This document shows, piece after piece, positions 28,851-37,658 of a stretch of 64,000 nt of DNA; the first letter of the stretch is position 1; every line of letters starts with the position of its first letter. The stretch is taken from the NCBI RefSeq assembly GCF_900157365.1, contig NZ_FUEZ01000004.1, forward strand, positions 3,314,965-3,378,964. The letters run 5' to 3'. The notes under the pieces were generated by a model. The model was not told the DNA's origin and made no database searches. It saw nothing but the letters and a program-made list of their open reading frames with translations. Both the position numbers and the translations under genes were made by a program. The DNA is from Mycobacterium numidiamassiliense (lineage in GTDB: Bacteria; Actinomycetota; Actinomycetes; Mycobacteriales; Mycobacteriaceae).

Positions 28851-28931
28851 ACGAGGGCGATGCACACCCGACTCTACTCGCGCGGCCAGGGGCGGGCGCC
28901 ATAATCGCACCCGTAACGGGTGACGTCGGGA

Positions 28932-29558
28932 CTAGCCGATTTTGCGGTCGCGGTGCTTGCGCCGGGAGGCCAGCTCGTCCTCCGGCGTGGCGATCGACTC
29001 GCCACCGTCGGCGCGTTCACCCGGGAAATCGGCGATGATGCCGGTCAGCTCGCGCATCGCGCCGGACACCGCGATCCCGAACACGCCCTGGCCACCCTGC
29101 AGCAGGTCGACGACCTCTTCGGCCGAGGTGCACTCGTAGACGGTGGTGCCGTCGGAGAACAGGGTGATGTTGGCCAGATCCTCAACACCGCGCTGGCGCA
29201 GGTGGTCGACCGCGACCCGGATGTTGTGCAGGGAGATGCCGGTGTCCAGCAGTCGCTTGACGATCTTGAGGACCAGTATGTCCTTGAACGAGTAGAGGCG
29301 CTGGCTGCCCGACCCTGCCGCACTGCGGATCGACGGCACTACCAGCGACGTGCGTGCCCAGTAGTCCAGCTGGCGGTAGGTGATGCCGGCGATCTGACAG
29401 GCGCTGGGCCCGCGGTAGCCGACCAGCTCATCGGGCACCGAATCGTCGGGGAACAGTCCGGGCTGCACGGGTTCGCTCACCGCGGCGACACTGGGCTCAC
29501 CGCCGGTCGCCGCGTGGTCAGCAAGGTCGAGCTTTTCTTGACGTGGCTGCTCGCTCAC
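28932..29558 (-). CDS. MerR-family regulator (Rv1830/ResR-like)
   Basis: The 208-residue regulator has a MerR-type winged helix at about residues 55-125: GPSACQIAGITYRQLDYWARTSLVVPS, then SQRLYSFKDILVLKIVKRLLDTGISL. A C-terminal effector-like part follows with TLFSDGTTVYECTSAEEVVDLLQGGQGVFGIAV, and the basic tail ASRRKHRDRKIG is unusual. Rv1830 (ResR) controls growth-related genes, and its mutations in clinical M. tuberculosis are linked to antibiotic resilience. GTG 29558 is preferred over the longer frame because it has an AGGA-type site and yields the expected SEQPRQEK start. Confidence 0.9.
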   Translation of the reverse strand: MSEQPRQEKLDLADHAATGGEPSVAAVSEPVQPGLFPDDSVPDELVGYRGPSACQIAGITYRQLDYWARTSLVVPSIRSAAGSGSQRLYSFKDILVLKIVKRLLDTGISLHNIRVAVDHLRQRGVEDLANITLFSDGTTVYECTSAEEVVDLLQGGQGVFGIAVSGAMRELTGIIADFPGERADGGESIATPEDELASRRKHRDRKIG

Positions 29559-29750
29559 CCTGATTCCTCTCGCCGATCGCGCTCTTGTCACTAGCTGCGT
29601 TCACTGGCTGCGTTAACAACCACGTTTGCTCAGGCCCGAGTGCTAGAGAGCTTACGCTGTTCGATAGCTGCCGCACCTTAAGTCGTCATCAAAGTATGGC
29701 CGCCATAGGGGGAAGTGGCCGCGCATCCGTCAGGCGTGTCGACATCACAG

Positions 29751-29764
29751 TCTCAGATGAGACG
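29751..29764. promoter_or_regulatory. 14-bp palindrome between two regulator-cluster genes
   Basis: GTCTCA-GA-TGAGAC is a perfect inverted repeat. It is flanked by an outer ATCAC (29745-29749) and GTGAT (29771-29775) pair. It lies in the leader of the minus-strand MerR (ResR-like) gene, about 190 bases before its start, and could be an autoregulatory MerR site. Function is inferred. Confidence 0.35.
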
Positions 29765-29846
29765 TATCCGTGATATCGATGTTCAGCCTAGTACCTATCG
29801 GACGACGATTTCGCCATCCGGCCACGGCCAGCGAGGATCGGCCCGA

Positions 29847-30341
29847 TCAGGTGGCTTTGAAGTCGTCGGGAGAAACGCTGTCGAGAAATTCCTTGAATTT
29901 CTCCACCTCGTCTTCCCGGACGACGGTGTTGTCCTCTTCGTCGCTCTCGTCGGGAATCAGCAGACCGGCCTGAGCCAGCACCGCCTCCTCGACGTAGATC
30001 GGAACGCCGACGCGCAGCGCGATCGCCACCGAGTCCGAGGGGCGCGCAGACACGGTGATGTTGCGGTCGAAAACCAGGTCGGCGTAGAACGTGCCTTCCT
30101 GCAGATCGACGATCCGCACCTCTTTCAGCGAATGTCCCAGCGCGGCAATCAGATCCCTGATCAAATCGTGAGTCAACGGGCGGGGCGGCTCGACGCCTTG
30201 TTGTTCCAGGGCAATAGCGGCGGCCTCAGACTGCCCGATCCAGATCGGAAGGTACCGGTCACCGTTGGCCTCGCGGAGTAACAACACCGGCTGGTTCTGC
30301 GGCTGCTCGACGCGAATGCCGACAACACGAACTTCGCCCAT
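29847..30341 (-). CDS. DUF151 / bifunctional nuclease family protein (Rv1829-like)
   Basis: The 164-residue protein matches the DUF151 family. It has MGEVRVVGIRVEQPQNQPVLLLRE at the start, LPIWIGQSEAAAIALEQQG, RPLTHDLIRDLIAALG and SARPSDSVAIALRVGVPIYV in the core, and an acidic tail. Plant and bacterial DUF151 proteins have been reported with nuclease activity, but the role in mycobacteria is not established. It sits between two MerR-regulator genes in a conserved actinobacterial cluster with garA and gcvH. No signal peptide or membrane segment is seen. Confidence 0.92.
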   Translation of the reverse strand: MGEVRVVGIRVEQPQNQPVLLLREANGDRYLPIWIGQSEAAAIALEQQGVEPPRPLTHDLIRDLIAALGHSLKEVRIVDLQEGTFYADLVFDRNITVSARPSDSVAIALRVGVPIYVEEAVLAQAGLLIPDESDEEDNTVVREDEVEKFKEFLDSVSPDDFKAT

Positions 30342-30415
30342 CTGTGTCCGCCCTCCGCACGCCGCAATGTCCGACCCGACCGTCGAATGCCAAGCCGTTG
30401 AACGAAGTCTAGTCC

Positions 30416-31171
30416 TCAGCGATGCAGAACGTCGCGAACGGCAGACTTGATCAACGACGTGTGCAGGGTGATGGCCAGCGCGGCAACTTCACGAGCCAGG
30501 TCGTCCGCGCGATCGCGGGCGCCGGCCTTGTCGGCTTTGACTAACGGCCCGGCGATTTGGGCGATCAGGTCGGACTGCCGGTCGGCCGCCGAGCGGAAGG
30601 CGCGCAGGTGCCGGGGCTCGACACCGTAGTCGGACAACGCCCGTGCGCATTGCAGGATCACCACCGCATGTTCGTCGAAGAATCCGCCCGGACCGGTGGT
30701 GATCACGCCGGCTTTGAGCAGCGCCGAAAGTAGGTCGTCGTGCACGCCCGAGCGGTCCAGCAGATCCTCGCGACTCAACCGGATGCGGGTGGGCGCAACC
30801 GCCGCGGCGTCGGATCCGGCATGCACGTCGGCGCCGATGTCGCCGCTACCCCCGACCGACACCAATCGCGGTACGCCGTAAGGAGATCCCACGGCCGGTA
30901 GCTCGCCGTCCGGTTGGGCGTCCAGCTGCGCCCGGATCACCTTCAGCGGCAGATAATGATCACGCTGCGCGGTGAGGATGAACCGCAGCCGGGCGCAGTC
31001 GTATGCGGTGAACCTCCGGTATCCCGATGCAGCGCGCTGAGGGGTGACCAGCCCTTCAGCCTCCAAGAAGCGAATCTTGGAGATGGTGACATCGGGGAAA
31101 TCCGGTCTTAGCAAGTCCAAGACCGCCCCAATCGACATCCCGGCGAGTGCCGAGCTATCGGGTGCGCTCAC
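30416..31171 (-). CDS. MerR-family regulator (Rv1828-like)
   Basis: The 251-residue protein has an N-terminal winged helix-turn-helix at about residues 10-80 (MSIGAVLDLLRPDFPDVTISKIRFLEAEGLVTPQ, then SGYRRFTAYDCARLRFIL). The larger C-terminal domain holds EDLLDRSGVHDDLLSALLKAGVI, resembling a second helix-turn-helix-like fold seen in Rv1828. Its ligand is unknown. GTG 31171 overlaps the garA stop by 1 base (TAGTG), so it is translationally coupled to garA. Coupling a regulator to the signalling protein GarA is conserved across mycobacteria. Confidence 0.92.
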   Translation of the reverse strand: MSAPDSSALAGMSIGAVLDLLRPDFPDVTISKIRFLEAEGLVTPQRAASGYRRFTAYDCARLRFILTAQRDHYLPLKVIRAQLDAQPDGELPAVGSPYGVPRLVSVGGSGDIGADVHAGSDAAAVAPTRIRLSREDLLDRSGVHDDLLSALLKAGVITTGPGGFFDEHAVVILQCARALSDYGVEPRHLRAFRSAADRQSDLIAQIAGPLVKADKAGARDRADDLAREVAALAITLHTSLIKSAVRDVLHR

Positions 31172-31635
31172 TAGCCTGCGGATCCTCCGTCGTCGTCCTG
31201 CTTCGGGCCGGTCAGGAAGACCAACCGGAATTTGCCGATCTGCACTTCGTCACCGTTTGCCAGTACGGCCGAATCCACCGGCTCACGGTTGACGTAGGTG
31301 CCATTGAGACTACCGACATCGACGACCTGGAACTCGTTGCTTTCCAGCCGGAATTCGGCGTGGCGGCGGCTTACCGTGACGTCGTCGAGGAAGATGTCGC
31401 TGTCGGGGTGCCGCCCGGCCGAGGTGATGGGCTGGTCGAGCAGGAACCGTGATCCCGCGTTGGGTCCCCGTTTGACGACGAGCAAAGCCGAGCCGGCCGG
31501 AAGTCCTTCGACCCCGGATACGGCGCTCTCGCCGCCGGTTTGCGCGGGCGCGTCCAGTTCGTTGAGGAAGTCGGCGCGGAAGACCGAAGTAGTCTCCGCC
31601 GTGACTTCATCAGAGTCCTTGTCCATGTCCGTCAC
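31171..31635 (-). CDS. garA: GarA, FHA-domain regulator of glutamate metabolism
   Basis: The 154-residue protein has an N-terminal phosphorylation motif ETTSVF with Thr15/Thr16, the counterparts of Thr21/Thr22 in M. tuberculosis GarA, targeted by PknG and PknB. An FHA domain follows (about 52-145): GRHPDSDIFLDDVTVSRRHAEF and LNGTYVNREPV carry the phosphothreonine-binding Arg, Ser and Asn residues. Unphosphorylated GarA inhibits 2-oxoglutarate dehydrogenase and glutamate dehydrogenase and activates glutamate synthase. Phosphorylation makes the FHA domain bind its own tail and switches it off. The N-terminus is a few residues shorter than in M. tuberculosis. Confidence 0.96.
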   Translation of the reverse strand: MTDMDKDSDEVTAETTSVFRADFLNELDAPAQTGGESAVSGVEGLPAGSALLVVKRGPNAGSRFLLDQPITSAGRHPDSDIFLDDVTVSRRHAEFRLESNEFQVVDVGSLNGTYVNREPVDSAVLANGDEVQIGKFRLVFLTGPKQDDDGGSAG

Positions 31636-31915
31636 GCGCTGCTCCTCACTGGCCGCTGTGGCGTTGTCTGACCGGGCCGATCGGCCGGCTTCCCACTAGC
31701 TCTCACTCGGTTTATTGCTCCGGATCGCCGATTTCTTGCCTTCTCAAGCTGTTGTGACGACCGTACCGCGCAGTGGTGAGGAATGCGCCTACCACTACCT
31801 GTATTGCGAGCCGACTGCCCGGCTCCCGCGGCCCCCCTGCTGGTACGCCCGCCGCGGGCCTGGTGGTGGGCCACGATCTCGTCGTGCGAAGGGCTGGCAG
31901 GGACATTAGCAACCG

Positions 31916-32314
31916 TCATTCGGTCAGTGTGCCGCGGTAGGCGTCGGCGTCAAGCAGGGCCGCAATAGCTGACTCCAACCCGGCGACATCCGAGGCCTGG
32001 ACATCGACCAGCCAGCCGGCCCCGTAAGGATCGGAGTTGACCAGCTGCGGACTGCCATCCAGATCGCCGTTGACCGCGGACACCGTGCCCGAGACCGGCG
32101 CGTAGAGGTCCGAGACCGACTTCGTCGACTCCACCTCGCCGAAGGATTCACCGGCGGTGACCTGGGCGCCCACGTCGGGCAGCTGCACGAAAACGACATC
32201 ACCCAGAGCCGACTGCGCAAAGTCGGTAATCCCAATCCGCGCGATGTCATCTGCGCTGCGGCGAACCCACTCGTGTTCGGGCGTGTAATGCAGGTCGGGC
32301 GGGATATCGCTCAC
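31916..32314 (-). CDS. gcvH: Glycine cleavage system H protein
   Basis: The 132-residue lipoyl carrier shuttles the aminomethyl group from GcvB to the T-protein. The lipoylated lysine is Lys65 in VESTKSVSDLYAP, and the hybrid barrel is marked by YTPEHEWVR, GITDFAQSALGDVVFVQLP and NSDPYGAGWLVDV. It belongs to the garA-MerR-DUF151 cluster rather than sitting next to gcvB. About 280 bases separate it from garA, with no gene visible in the gap. Confidence 0.96.
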   Translation of the reverse strand: MSDIPPDLHYTPEHEWVRRSADDIARIGITDFAQSALGDVVFVQLPDVGAQVTAGESFGEVESTKSVSDLYAPVSGTVSAVNGDLDGSPQLVNSDPYGAGWLVDVQASDVAGLESAIAALLDADAYRGTLTE

Positions 32315-32351
32315 GGCAATCCTGTTCTGGTCGGATTCTGGTCGGGCTAGT

Positions 32352-33227
32352 TCACTTGACGGGCTGAGCGTATTGGTGCGGTTTTGGTTGTCGCAAGGTG
32401 GTCACGTCCACCCGGTTGGCCTGCTGCACCGACATTCGTGCGCCGACGCGCTTGATGCTGTCCTCCGCGCCGCCGGGAATGTTCATCGCGGCGGCCAGCG
32501 TGGGCGAATCACCAATGGCGAGAATCGAATACGGCGGCGACAGGGTCTTGCTGTCGATGGTCAACGACCCGGGGCTGCCGACGACCCAGGTGTCGACGCC
32601 CACCCGGATGGACTGATGGCCGTCGCTGATCTGGATCGCCTCGGCTCCTGCGGCACGCAACTCGTTGATCACGTCGAGCATCACCTCCGGTGACACCCCG
32701 GGGCCGGGGTCGTCGATGGTGACGGTGACGCCGGGCCCGGTGGCGCCCACCGTGCCGACCAGGATCGACAGCGCGGCCAGCCTGGCCTGGGCGTTCTGGA
32801 TGGCGGCCTGGTCGGAGTTACCGGACGCCTGCAGCGAATTGAGCGTGTTCTGCAGCTCGCTCACCTCGGTGTTCAGCGTGGCTTCGCGCTGCCGCAACGA
32901 ATCCAGCAGCACCAGCAGATCCGCGGGCCGCGCGGTGTCCAGCGAATCGCCCGTTTTGGTCTGGCGGACCTGGGTGACGATGGCGATTCCCAGCAGCAGG
33001 CACAGCAGGGTCGCCAACGCTCCGAACGCAAGACGTGAGCGGCCGCTGCGCAGCACCGCGGACAGGCCCGTGCGGCCCACCGGCCCGATCTCGGGACGCG
33101 GGCTGTTCGCCGGCAGTTCGTGGCGACCCCGCGGGGCAGCCGCGTGGGCTGCGGAGTCGGCTGTGGCGTGCCCGGTTGCCGCGTCACGACTTTCGTCGTC
33201 GGCGCCCGGTGGCAGGTCCTGGCTCAC
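32352..33227 (-). CDS. DUF881 membrane protein (Rv1825-like)
   Basis: The 291-residue protein has a hydrophilic N-terminus, one membrane segment (about 70-90, LAFGALATLLCLLLGIAIV), a coiled-coil-like stretch (LLVLLDSLRQREATLNTEVSE) and the DUF881 domain (about 145-275) with VTIDDPGPGVSPEVMLDVINELRAAGAEAI. DUF881 proteins occur with SBP and PgsA-like genes near division/sporulation loci. The function is unknown, though Rv1825 has been discussed as cell-wall associated. GTG 33227 is chosen because GAGG lies 7 bases upstream and the length then matches M. tuberculosis (292). An upstream extension has no homology. Confidence 0.88.
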   Translation of the reverse strand: MSQDLPPGADDESRDAATGHATADSAAHAAAPRGRHELPANSPRPEIGPVGRTGLSAVLRSGRSRLAFGALATLLCLLLGIAIVTQVRQTKTGDSLDTARPADLLVLLDSLRQREATLNTEVSELQNTLNSLQASGNSDQAAIQNAQARLAALSILVGTVGATGPGVTVTIDDPGPGVSPEVMLDVINELRAAGAEAIQISDGHQSIRVGVDTWVVGSPGSLTIDSKTLSPPYSILAIGDSPTLAAAMNIPGGAEDSIKRVGARMSVQQANRVDVTTLRQPKPHQYAQPVK

Positions 33228-33300
33228 GCTGACCTCGTCTGGGTCATGGTGCCGCTCCTCCACTTCACTTCGCTCTGCATCGTCGCGTCGCCGGCGCGCG

Positions 33301-33702
33301 TTACGCGCCGAACAGTCGGCGCCGAAGCGCGGCCGCGTTGCCGAAGATGCGGATGCCCAGCACCACGATGATGGCGGTGGACAACTGCGTGCCGACACCA
33401 AGCTGGTCGCCGACGTAGACGATCAACGCGGCCACAAAGACGTTGAAAACAAACGAAATCACGAAGACCTTGGGATCGAAGATCCGCTCCAGGTAGGCGC
33501 GCAGCCCGCCGAACACCGCGTCCAGTGCGGCCACCACCGCGATGGGCAGATACGGCTGGATGACCTCGGGTACCGCGGGGTGAAAGATCAAGCCCAGCAC
33601 GATGCCGATCGCCAGCGCCGCGATGCCGATCATGCGGCGTTTCCCGTGGGTGTTGCTCGCGCGGGGAGCTCTGTCAGCACGACTTTTCTCACTAGGGCCC
33701 AA
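33301..33702 (-). CDS. Small basic protein Sbp (DUF1290, Rv1824-like)
   Basis: The protein has up to 133 residues, with three membrane segments: IGIAALAIGIVLGLIFHP, YLPIAVVAALDAVFGGLRAYLE and FVISFVFNVFVAALIVYVG. A final LSTAIIVVLGIRIFGNAAALRRRLFG stretch follows. It is the DUF1290 'small basic protein' that always sits between two DUF881 proteins. Only TTG 33702 and ATG 33633 are in-frame starts. TTG overlaps the previous gene by 11 bases and gives the longer basic N-terminus found in relatives; ATG gives MIGIAALAI. Neither has a clear ribosome-binding site, so the start is unresolved. Confidence 0.87.
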   Translation of the reverse strand: MGPSEKSRADRAPRASNTHGKRRMIGIAALAIGIVLGLIFHPAVPEVIQPYLPIAVVAALDAVFGGLRAYLERIFDPKVFVISFVFNVFVAALIVYVGDQLGVGTQLSTAIIVVLGIRIFGNAAALRRRLFGA

Positions 33703-34615
33703 TCTGTTTGGCGAATTTGACCTCCCGGACCGATCCGGCAGGCAGCGACAAACCGTCGGAGACGTTCACCGTGACGCCGACGCCGTAGGAGATCTCCAGC
33801 AGCCTAAGCCGCTGCAAGCCGGGGCTGTTGTCGAAGACGTCGCGCATCGCGTGCGGCGGCCCGATCGCAAGGATCGTGTAGGGACTGCTGGTGGGGTTGT
33901 TGTCGACCAGGATCGCTCCCCCGGCCTGGCGGATGGTCACATTCGGTCCGATGCGCGCGCCATCGACCGAAATGGCCTCGGCGCCACTGGCCCACAACGA
34001 GTTGACGACGAGCTGTAGGTCTCGGTCCAGGATGATCTGCCGGTTGCCGTTGACCCGCTGCTTGGACACGTCGGAAAGGTTCGGGCTGGCACCGGGATCG
34101 GTGATGGTGACCGTCAGGCCGGGGCCGATGATCGCCGTGCTGGCCGCGGCCAGGCTCAGCGCGTCGAGCCGGCTGAGCAGCCGCTGCCCCTCGGCGTCGT
34201 CGGCCAGCGCGTGGCGCTGGACATCGTCGACTTGAGTCGACAGGACGCTGCGCTGCTTGGCCAGCTTGCTCGTGGAGCCTTCGGTGGACCGGACGCTGCG
34301 CACCAACAGCTGCTGGGCGGTGCGCACCCCGGGTTCGACGGAGCGGGCCTGCGCTACGGCGGCCGCGAAGACGGCCGCGACCAGCGTGGCCGCCAGCGCC
34401 TGCCAGACCCAGCCGAAGGCGCGTGCTCGCCCACTTTCGGGTGCGCCGCCACGCCTTTCGGCGGCCGCGGCGTAGCCAGGGTCCAGATGCTCCGACAGCA
34501 AGGCCCGCAGCAGCGACGGCACCGGGATGAGCGTGGGGCGCTGCGCGGCGTGGGCGCTGCGGCCCGCGTTGGGGTCGTACCCGCCGAGCAGGCGGTCGGG
34601 CTCAGCCATGGTCAC
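33692..34615 (-). CDS. DUF881 membrane protein (Rv1823-like)
   Basis: The 307-residue protein has a conserved N-terminus (LLGGYDPNAGRSAHA), a segment SLLRALLSEHLDPGYAAAA, one membrane helix (about 67-90, WQALAATLVAAVFAAAVA) and a DUF881 domain (VTITDPGASPN, GNRQIILDRDLQLVVNSLWASGAEAISVDG). It is a paralogue of the Rv1825-like protein two genes downstream. Its start overlaps the end of pgsA2 (by 14 bases from ATG 34615, or 8 from ATG 34609), so the cluster is translationally coupled. Confidence 0.88.
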   Translation of the reverse strand: MTMAEPDRLLGGYDPNAGRSAHAAQRPTLIPVPSLLRALLSEHLDPGYAAAAERRGGAPESGRARAFGWVWQALAATLVAAVFAAAVAQARSVEPGVRTAQQLLVRSVRSTEGSTSKLAKQRSVLSTQVDDVQRHALADDAEGQRLLSRLDALSLAAASTAIIGPGLTVTITDPGASPNLSDVSKQRVNGNRQIILDRDLQLVVNSLWASGAEAISVDGARIGPNVTIRQAGGAILVDNNPTSSPYTILAIGPPHAMRDVFDNSPGLQRLRLLEISYGVGVTVNVSDGLSLPAGSVREVKFAKQIGP

Positions 34616-35228
34616 CCGCCGGCTGAGCCGCTTGGTGTCTCAGCTTGGGCATCTGTCGCACCACCAACGTCATCTGGACCACGTACAGCACGAACGACCA
34701 CAGGTAGGCGTACATGCCCCAGATCAGGAAGCCCCAACCGCAGGCCCCGATCACGCGGCTCCACAACGCATCCCAGGTGCCCAGCAGGACCAGCGGAAAA
34801 CCGGACATCAGGGCGAATGTCGCGGCCTTGCCGATGTAGGTCACCGGCAGCGCCGACAGGCCGCGGCTGCGCAGCAGCGGCAGGCACGCGGCCAGCAGGC
34901 CGTCGCGCACCAGGAGCGCGATGACGAACCACCACGGCACGATCCCGCTCAACGCCATCACGACCGGAACGGTCACCATGTAGAGCCGGTCAACGGCGGG
35001 ATCGAGCAGCACGCCCAACCGCGACGATTGGTTCAGGGTGCGGGCGATCTTGCCGTCCGCCCAGTCCGAGGCGCCGCTGAACATCAGGATCGCGACGGCC
35101 CAGCCGTTGGCGTGGGCGAACATCAGGGCGTAGATGAAGACCGGGATGAGCGCCAATCGGATGGCGCTCAGCAAGTTGGGTACGGTCAGCACCCGATCGG
35201 GCGGCTGCGGCTCCATGAGCCGTGACAT
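34602..35228 (-). CDS. pgsA2: CDP-alcohol phosphatidyltransferase
   Basis: The 208-residue membrane enzyme carries the full CDP-alcohol phosphotransferase motif, D55-x2-D58-G59-x2-A62-R63-x8-G72-x3-D76-x3-D80. Several hydrophobic helices surround it. The family transfers phosphatidyl groups from CDP-diacylglycerol to an alcohol. M. tuberculosis Rv1822 is named PgsA2 after phosphatidylglycerophosphate synthase, but the acceptor is not proven by sequence. It is first of the pgsA2-DUF881-sbp-DUF881-gcvH-garA series, all on one strand, 52 bases after secA2. Confidence 0.9.
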   Translation of the reverse strand: MSRLMEPQPPDRVLTVPNLLSAIRLALIPVFIYALMFAHANGWAVAILMFSGASDWADGKIARTLNQSSRLGVLLDPAVDRLYMVTVPVVMALSGIVPWWFVIALLVRDGLLAACLPLLRSRGLSALPVTYIGKAATFALMSGFPLVLLGTWDALWSRVIGACGWGFLIWGMYAYLWSFVLYVVQMTLVVRQMPKLRHQAAQPAGDHG

Positions 35229-35280
35229 TAGCCCGGCGACGTTACGGAGCGCAGCACGGACCGATCAGCCGCCGATCCGA

Positions 35281-37611
35281 CTAGCGGAACACCCCGGGCA
35301 GGCTCAGGGTGGTCAACGTGTCGTCGGACAGCGGGTTGTCGTTGACCATGTACGTCCACGTCGACGTCGGACGAGCCAGCTTGGACAGGTCCAGGCCCGG
35401 CTCTTCTTCCAGGACGTTGGCCGTCTCGAACGTCTGTTGCGCCGCCTCGACCGCGTCGGCGGCCAGCGACGCGAACGCGTCGACCGCCAGCCGGTGGAAT
35501 TCGTCCAGCGGGTTCTGCCGGCCCAGCGCCCGCAGGTGGATGCTTTCCCGGATGTCGGCAAGGTACGCCAGGTGATCGGCCCAGCCGCGGTCGAGGTGAT
35601 AGAGCATGATCTGGCGGCAGATGGTCTCCAGGCGTTCCTCGGAGATTTCCTCCGTCTCGGCCAGCTCCTCGTAGCGCTTCGGCGCCAGCTCGGCGAGTTC
35701 CTCGCGCGCAGTCGCGGTGCGCAGCAACGTGTTTCGCCGATCAACGATGATGGCGCGCTGCTGGGCGATCAGCTGGTTGTAGCGCCAGGTGTTGGCGTGC
35801 ACGTCCAGCATGCGGCCCTCGGCGACGCGCTGGGCATGGTCGAGCAGTCCGGCCGCCTTGGCGCTGAGGATCTTGCCGTCCTCGTCGGTCTCCATCGGCA
35901 GCTTGTTGCGATCGAGGTTGGCGACGACGACGTCGTCTTCCCAGCTCGAGAAGCACACCGAGGACCCCGGGTCCCCCTGACGCCCGGCCCGCCCGCGCAA
36001 CTGGTTGTCCAGCCGCTCGGTGTGATGGCGGCCGGTGCCGACGACATGCAGCCCACCCAGTTCGGCGACCCTGTCGTGGTCGGCTTCGTCGGACCCGCCC
36101 AGGCGGATATCGGTTCCGCGCCCGGCCATCTGGGTGGATACCGTCACGACGCCGTATTTGCCGGCCTCGGCGATCACTTGCGCTTCTTCGGCGTCGTTCT
36201 TGGCGTTGAGCACCACCGCGGGCACGCCGCGGCGCAACAGCCGCTCGTGGATGTCTTCGGACTCGGCCACGTCCCGGGTCCCGACCAGCACCGGCTGCCC
36301 GGTGTCATGCACGTCGGCGATGTGCGCGACGATCGCGTCGTTCTTGGCCGCGGCGGTGATGTAGACCCGATCGGACTCGTCCTCGCGGATGTTGGGCTCG
36401 TTGGGCGGGATCGGCGACACACCGAGCCGGTAGAACTGGCGCAGTTGCTCCCCGGCGGCCAGCGCGGTGCCGGTCATGCCGCACACGGTCGCGTAGCGGT
36501 TGATCAACGCCTGCACGGTGATGGTGTCGAGCACCTCGCCGGTCTCGGTCGTCTCGATCCCCTCTTTCGCCTCGACGGCGGCCTGCAGACCGTCGGGCCA
36601 GCGCTGCAGCTGCGCGATGCGGCCGCGGGAGGAGTTGACCAGCTGCACCGCGTCGTCTCGGACGATGTAGTGCACGTCGCGGTGCAACAGCACGTGGGCG
36701 TGCAGCGCGACGTTTACCTCGGTGAGCGTGGTCACGACGTGTTCCTCGGAGTACAGGTCGATGCCGCCGAGCGCCTTCTCGACTTTTCGGGCACCGACAT
36801 CGGTCAGGTGCACGTTGCGGCTGTCGGCGTCGGTGTCGTAGTCGGTTTCCGCGGCCAGTTCGCCAACCAGCTTGATGATCTCCAGCCGCGGCGTCTCCCG
36901 GTGCGTGGTACCGGCCAGCACCAGGGGCACCAGCGCCTCGTCGACCAGCACGGAGTCGGCTTCATCGATCAGCGCCACATCGGGATTCGGCGAGACGAGG
37001 TCGTCGACGTCGGTCACCAGTTGGTCGCGCAGCACGTCGAAGCCGATCTCGTTGACCGAGGCGTAGGTGACGTCGCAGCCGTAGGCGCTCTTGCGTTCCT
37101 CGCTGCTCGACTCCGCGGTGATCCAGCCGACCGTCAGCCCCATCGCTTCCAGCAGCGGGCCCATCCACTCGGCGTCGCGGCGGGCCAGATAGTCGTTGAT
37201 CGTGACGACGTGCACGTGCCTGCCCGCGATGGCGTACCCGGCGGCCGCGATCGCCCCGGCCAGCGTCTTGCCCTCACCGGTGGCCATCTCGATGACGTCG
37301 CCGGCCAGCATGCGCAGGGCCCCCAGCAGCTGAACGTCGAAGGGCCGCAACCCCGTTGACCGTTCGCCGGCTTCCCGGGCGATCGCGAGGAACTGCGAGA
37401 TGTCCTCGGATTCCGCCAGATCGTCGAGGTTCAGCAGCCCCGCCGCCTTGCGCAGCTGCTCGTCGTTGAGACCAGCGGCTTGGTCGTCGTACTCGGAGGA
37501 GTCGGTGACTTGCGAGAGGGAGCGGGACCGGTTCTTTTCAGTGCTGGCCCCGAGCAGCCGCCAAAATCGGCTGCTCAGCCGGCCGGGCTGCGCGCGGGTG
37601 GTCTTTGACAC
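35281..37611 (-). CDS. secA2: Accessory Sec ATPase SecA2
   Basis: The 776-residue DEAD-motor protein exports a subset of mycobacterial proteins, including some lacking signal peptides. The Walker A motif IEMATGEGKTLAG is at about residue 105 and Walker B LIDEADSVLVDE at about 205. The substrate cross-linking region follows, then helicase-like motifs GRGTDIRLGG and RGRAGRQGDPGSS. It lacks the C-terminal zinc/SecB-binding tail of SecA1, as expected of SecA2. The basic N-terminus (MSKTTRAQPGRLSSRFW) is consistent with the shorter start now favoured for Rv1821. Confidence 0.96.
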   Translation of the reverse strand: MSKTTRAQPGRLSSRFWRLLGASTEKNRSRSLSQVTDSSEYDDQAAGLNDEQLRKAAGLLNLDDLAESEDISQFLAIAREAGERSTGLRPFDVQLLGALRMLAGDVIEMATGEGKTLAGAIAAAGYAIAGRHVHVVTINDYLARRDAEWMGPLLEAMGLTVGWITAESSSEERKSAYGCDVTYASVNEIGFDVLRDQLVTDVDDLVSPNPDVALIDEADSVLVDEALVPLVLAGTTHRETPRLEIIKLVGELAAETDYDTDADSRNVHLTDVGARKVEKALGGIDLYSEEHVVTTLTEVNVALHAHVLLHRDVHYIVRDDAVQLVNSSRGRIAQLQRWPDGLQAAVEAKEGIETTETGEVLDTITVQALINRYATVCGMTGTALAAGEQLRQFYRLGVSPIPPNEPNIREDESDRVYITAAAKNDAIVAHIADVHDTGQPVLVGTRDVAESEDIHERLLRRGVPAVVLNAKNDAEEAQVIAEAGKYGVVTVSTQMAGRGTDIRLGGSDEADHDRVAELGGLHVVGTGRHHTERLDNQLRGRAGRQGDPGSSVCFSSWEDDVVVANLDRNKLPMETDEDGKILSAKAAGLLDHAQRVAEGRMLDVHANTWRYNQLIAQQRAIIVDRRNTLLRTATAREELAELAPKRYEELAETEEISEERLETICRQIMLYHLDRGWADHLAYLADIRESIHLRALGRQNPLDEFHRLAVDAFASLAADAVEAAQQTFETANVLEEEPGLDLSKLARPTSTWTYMVNDNPLSDDTLTTLSLPGVFR

Positions 37612-37658
37612 AGGTCAACGGTACGCGGTGGGCTCCCGCGCACCGCCGAGCCGGCCCG

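Noticed and set aside
28608..28910. N-terminal extension of GcvB in the same open frame
   Set aside because: This part is the glycine riboswitch; the conserved protein begins at GTG 28607 behind AGGAG.
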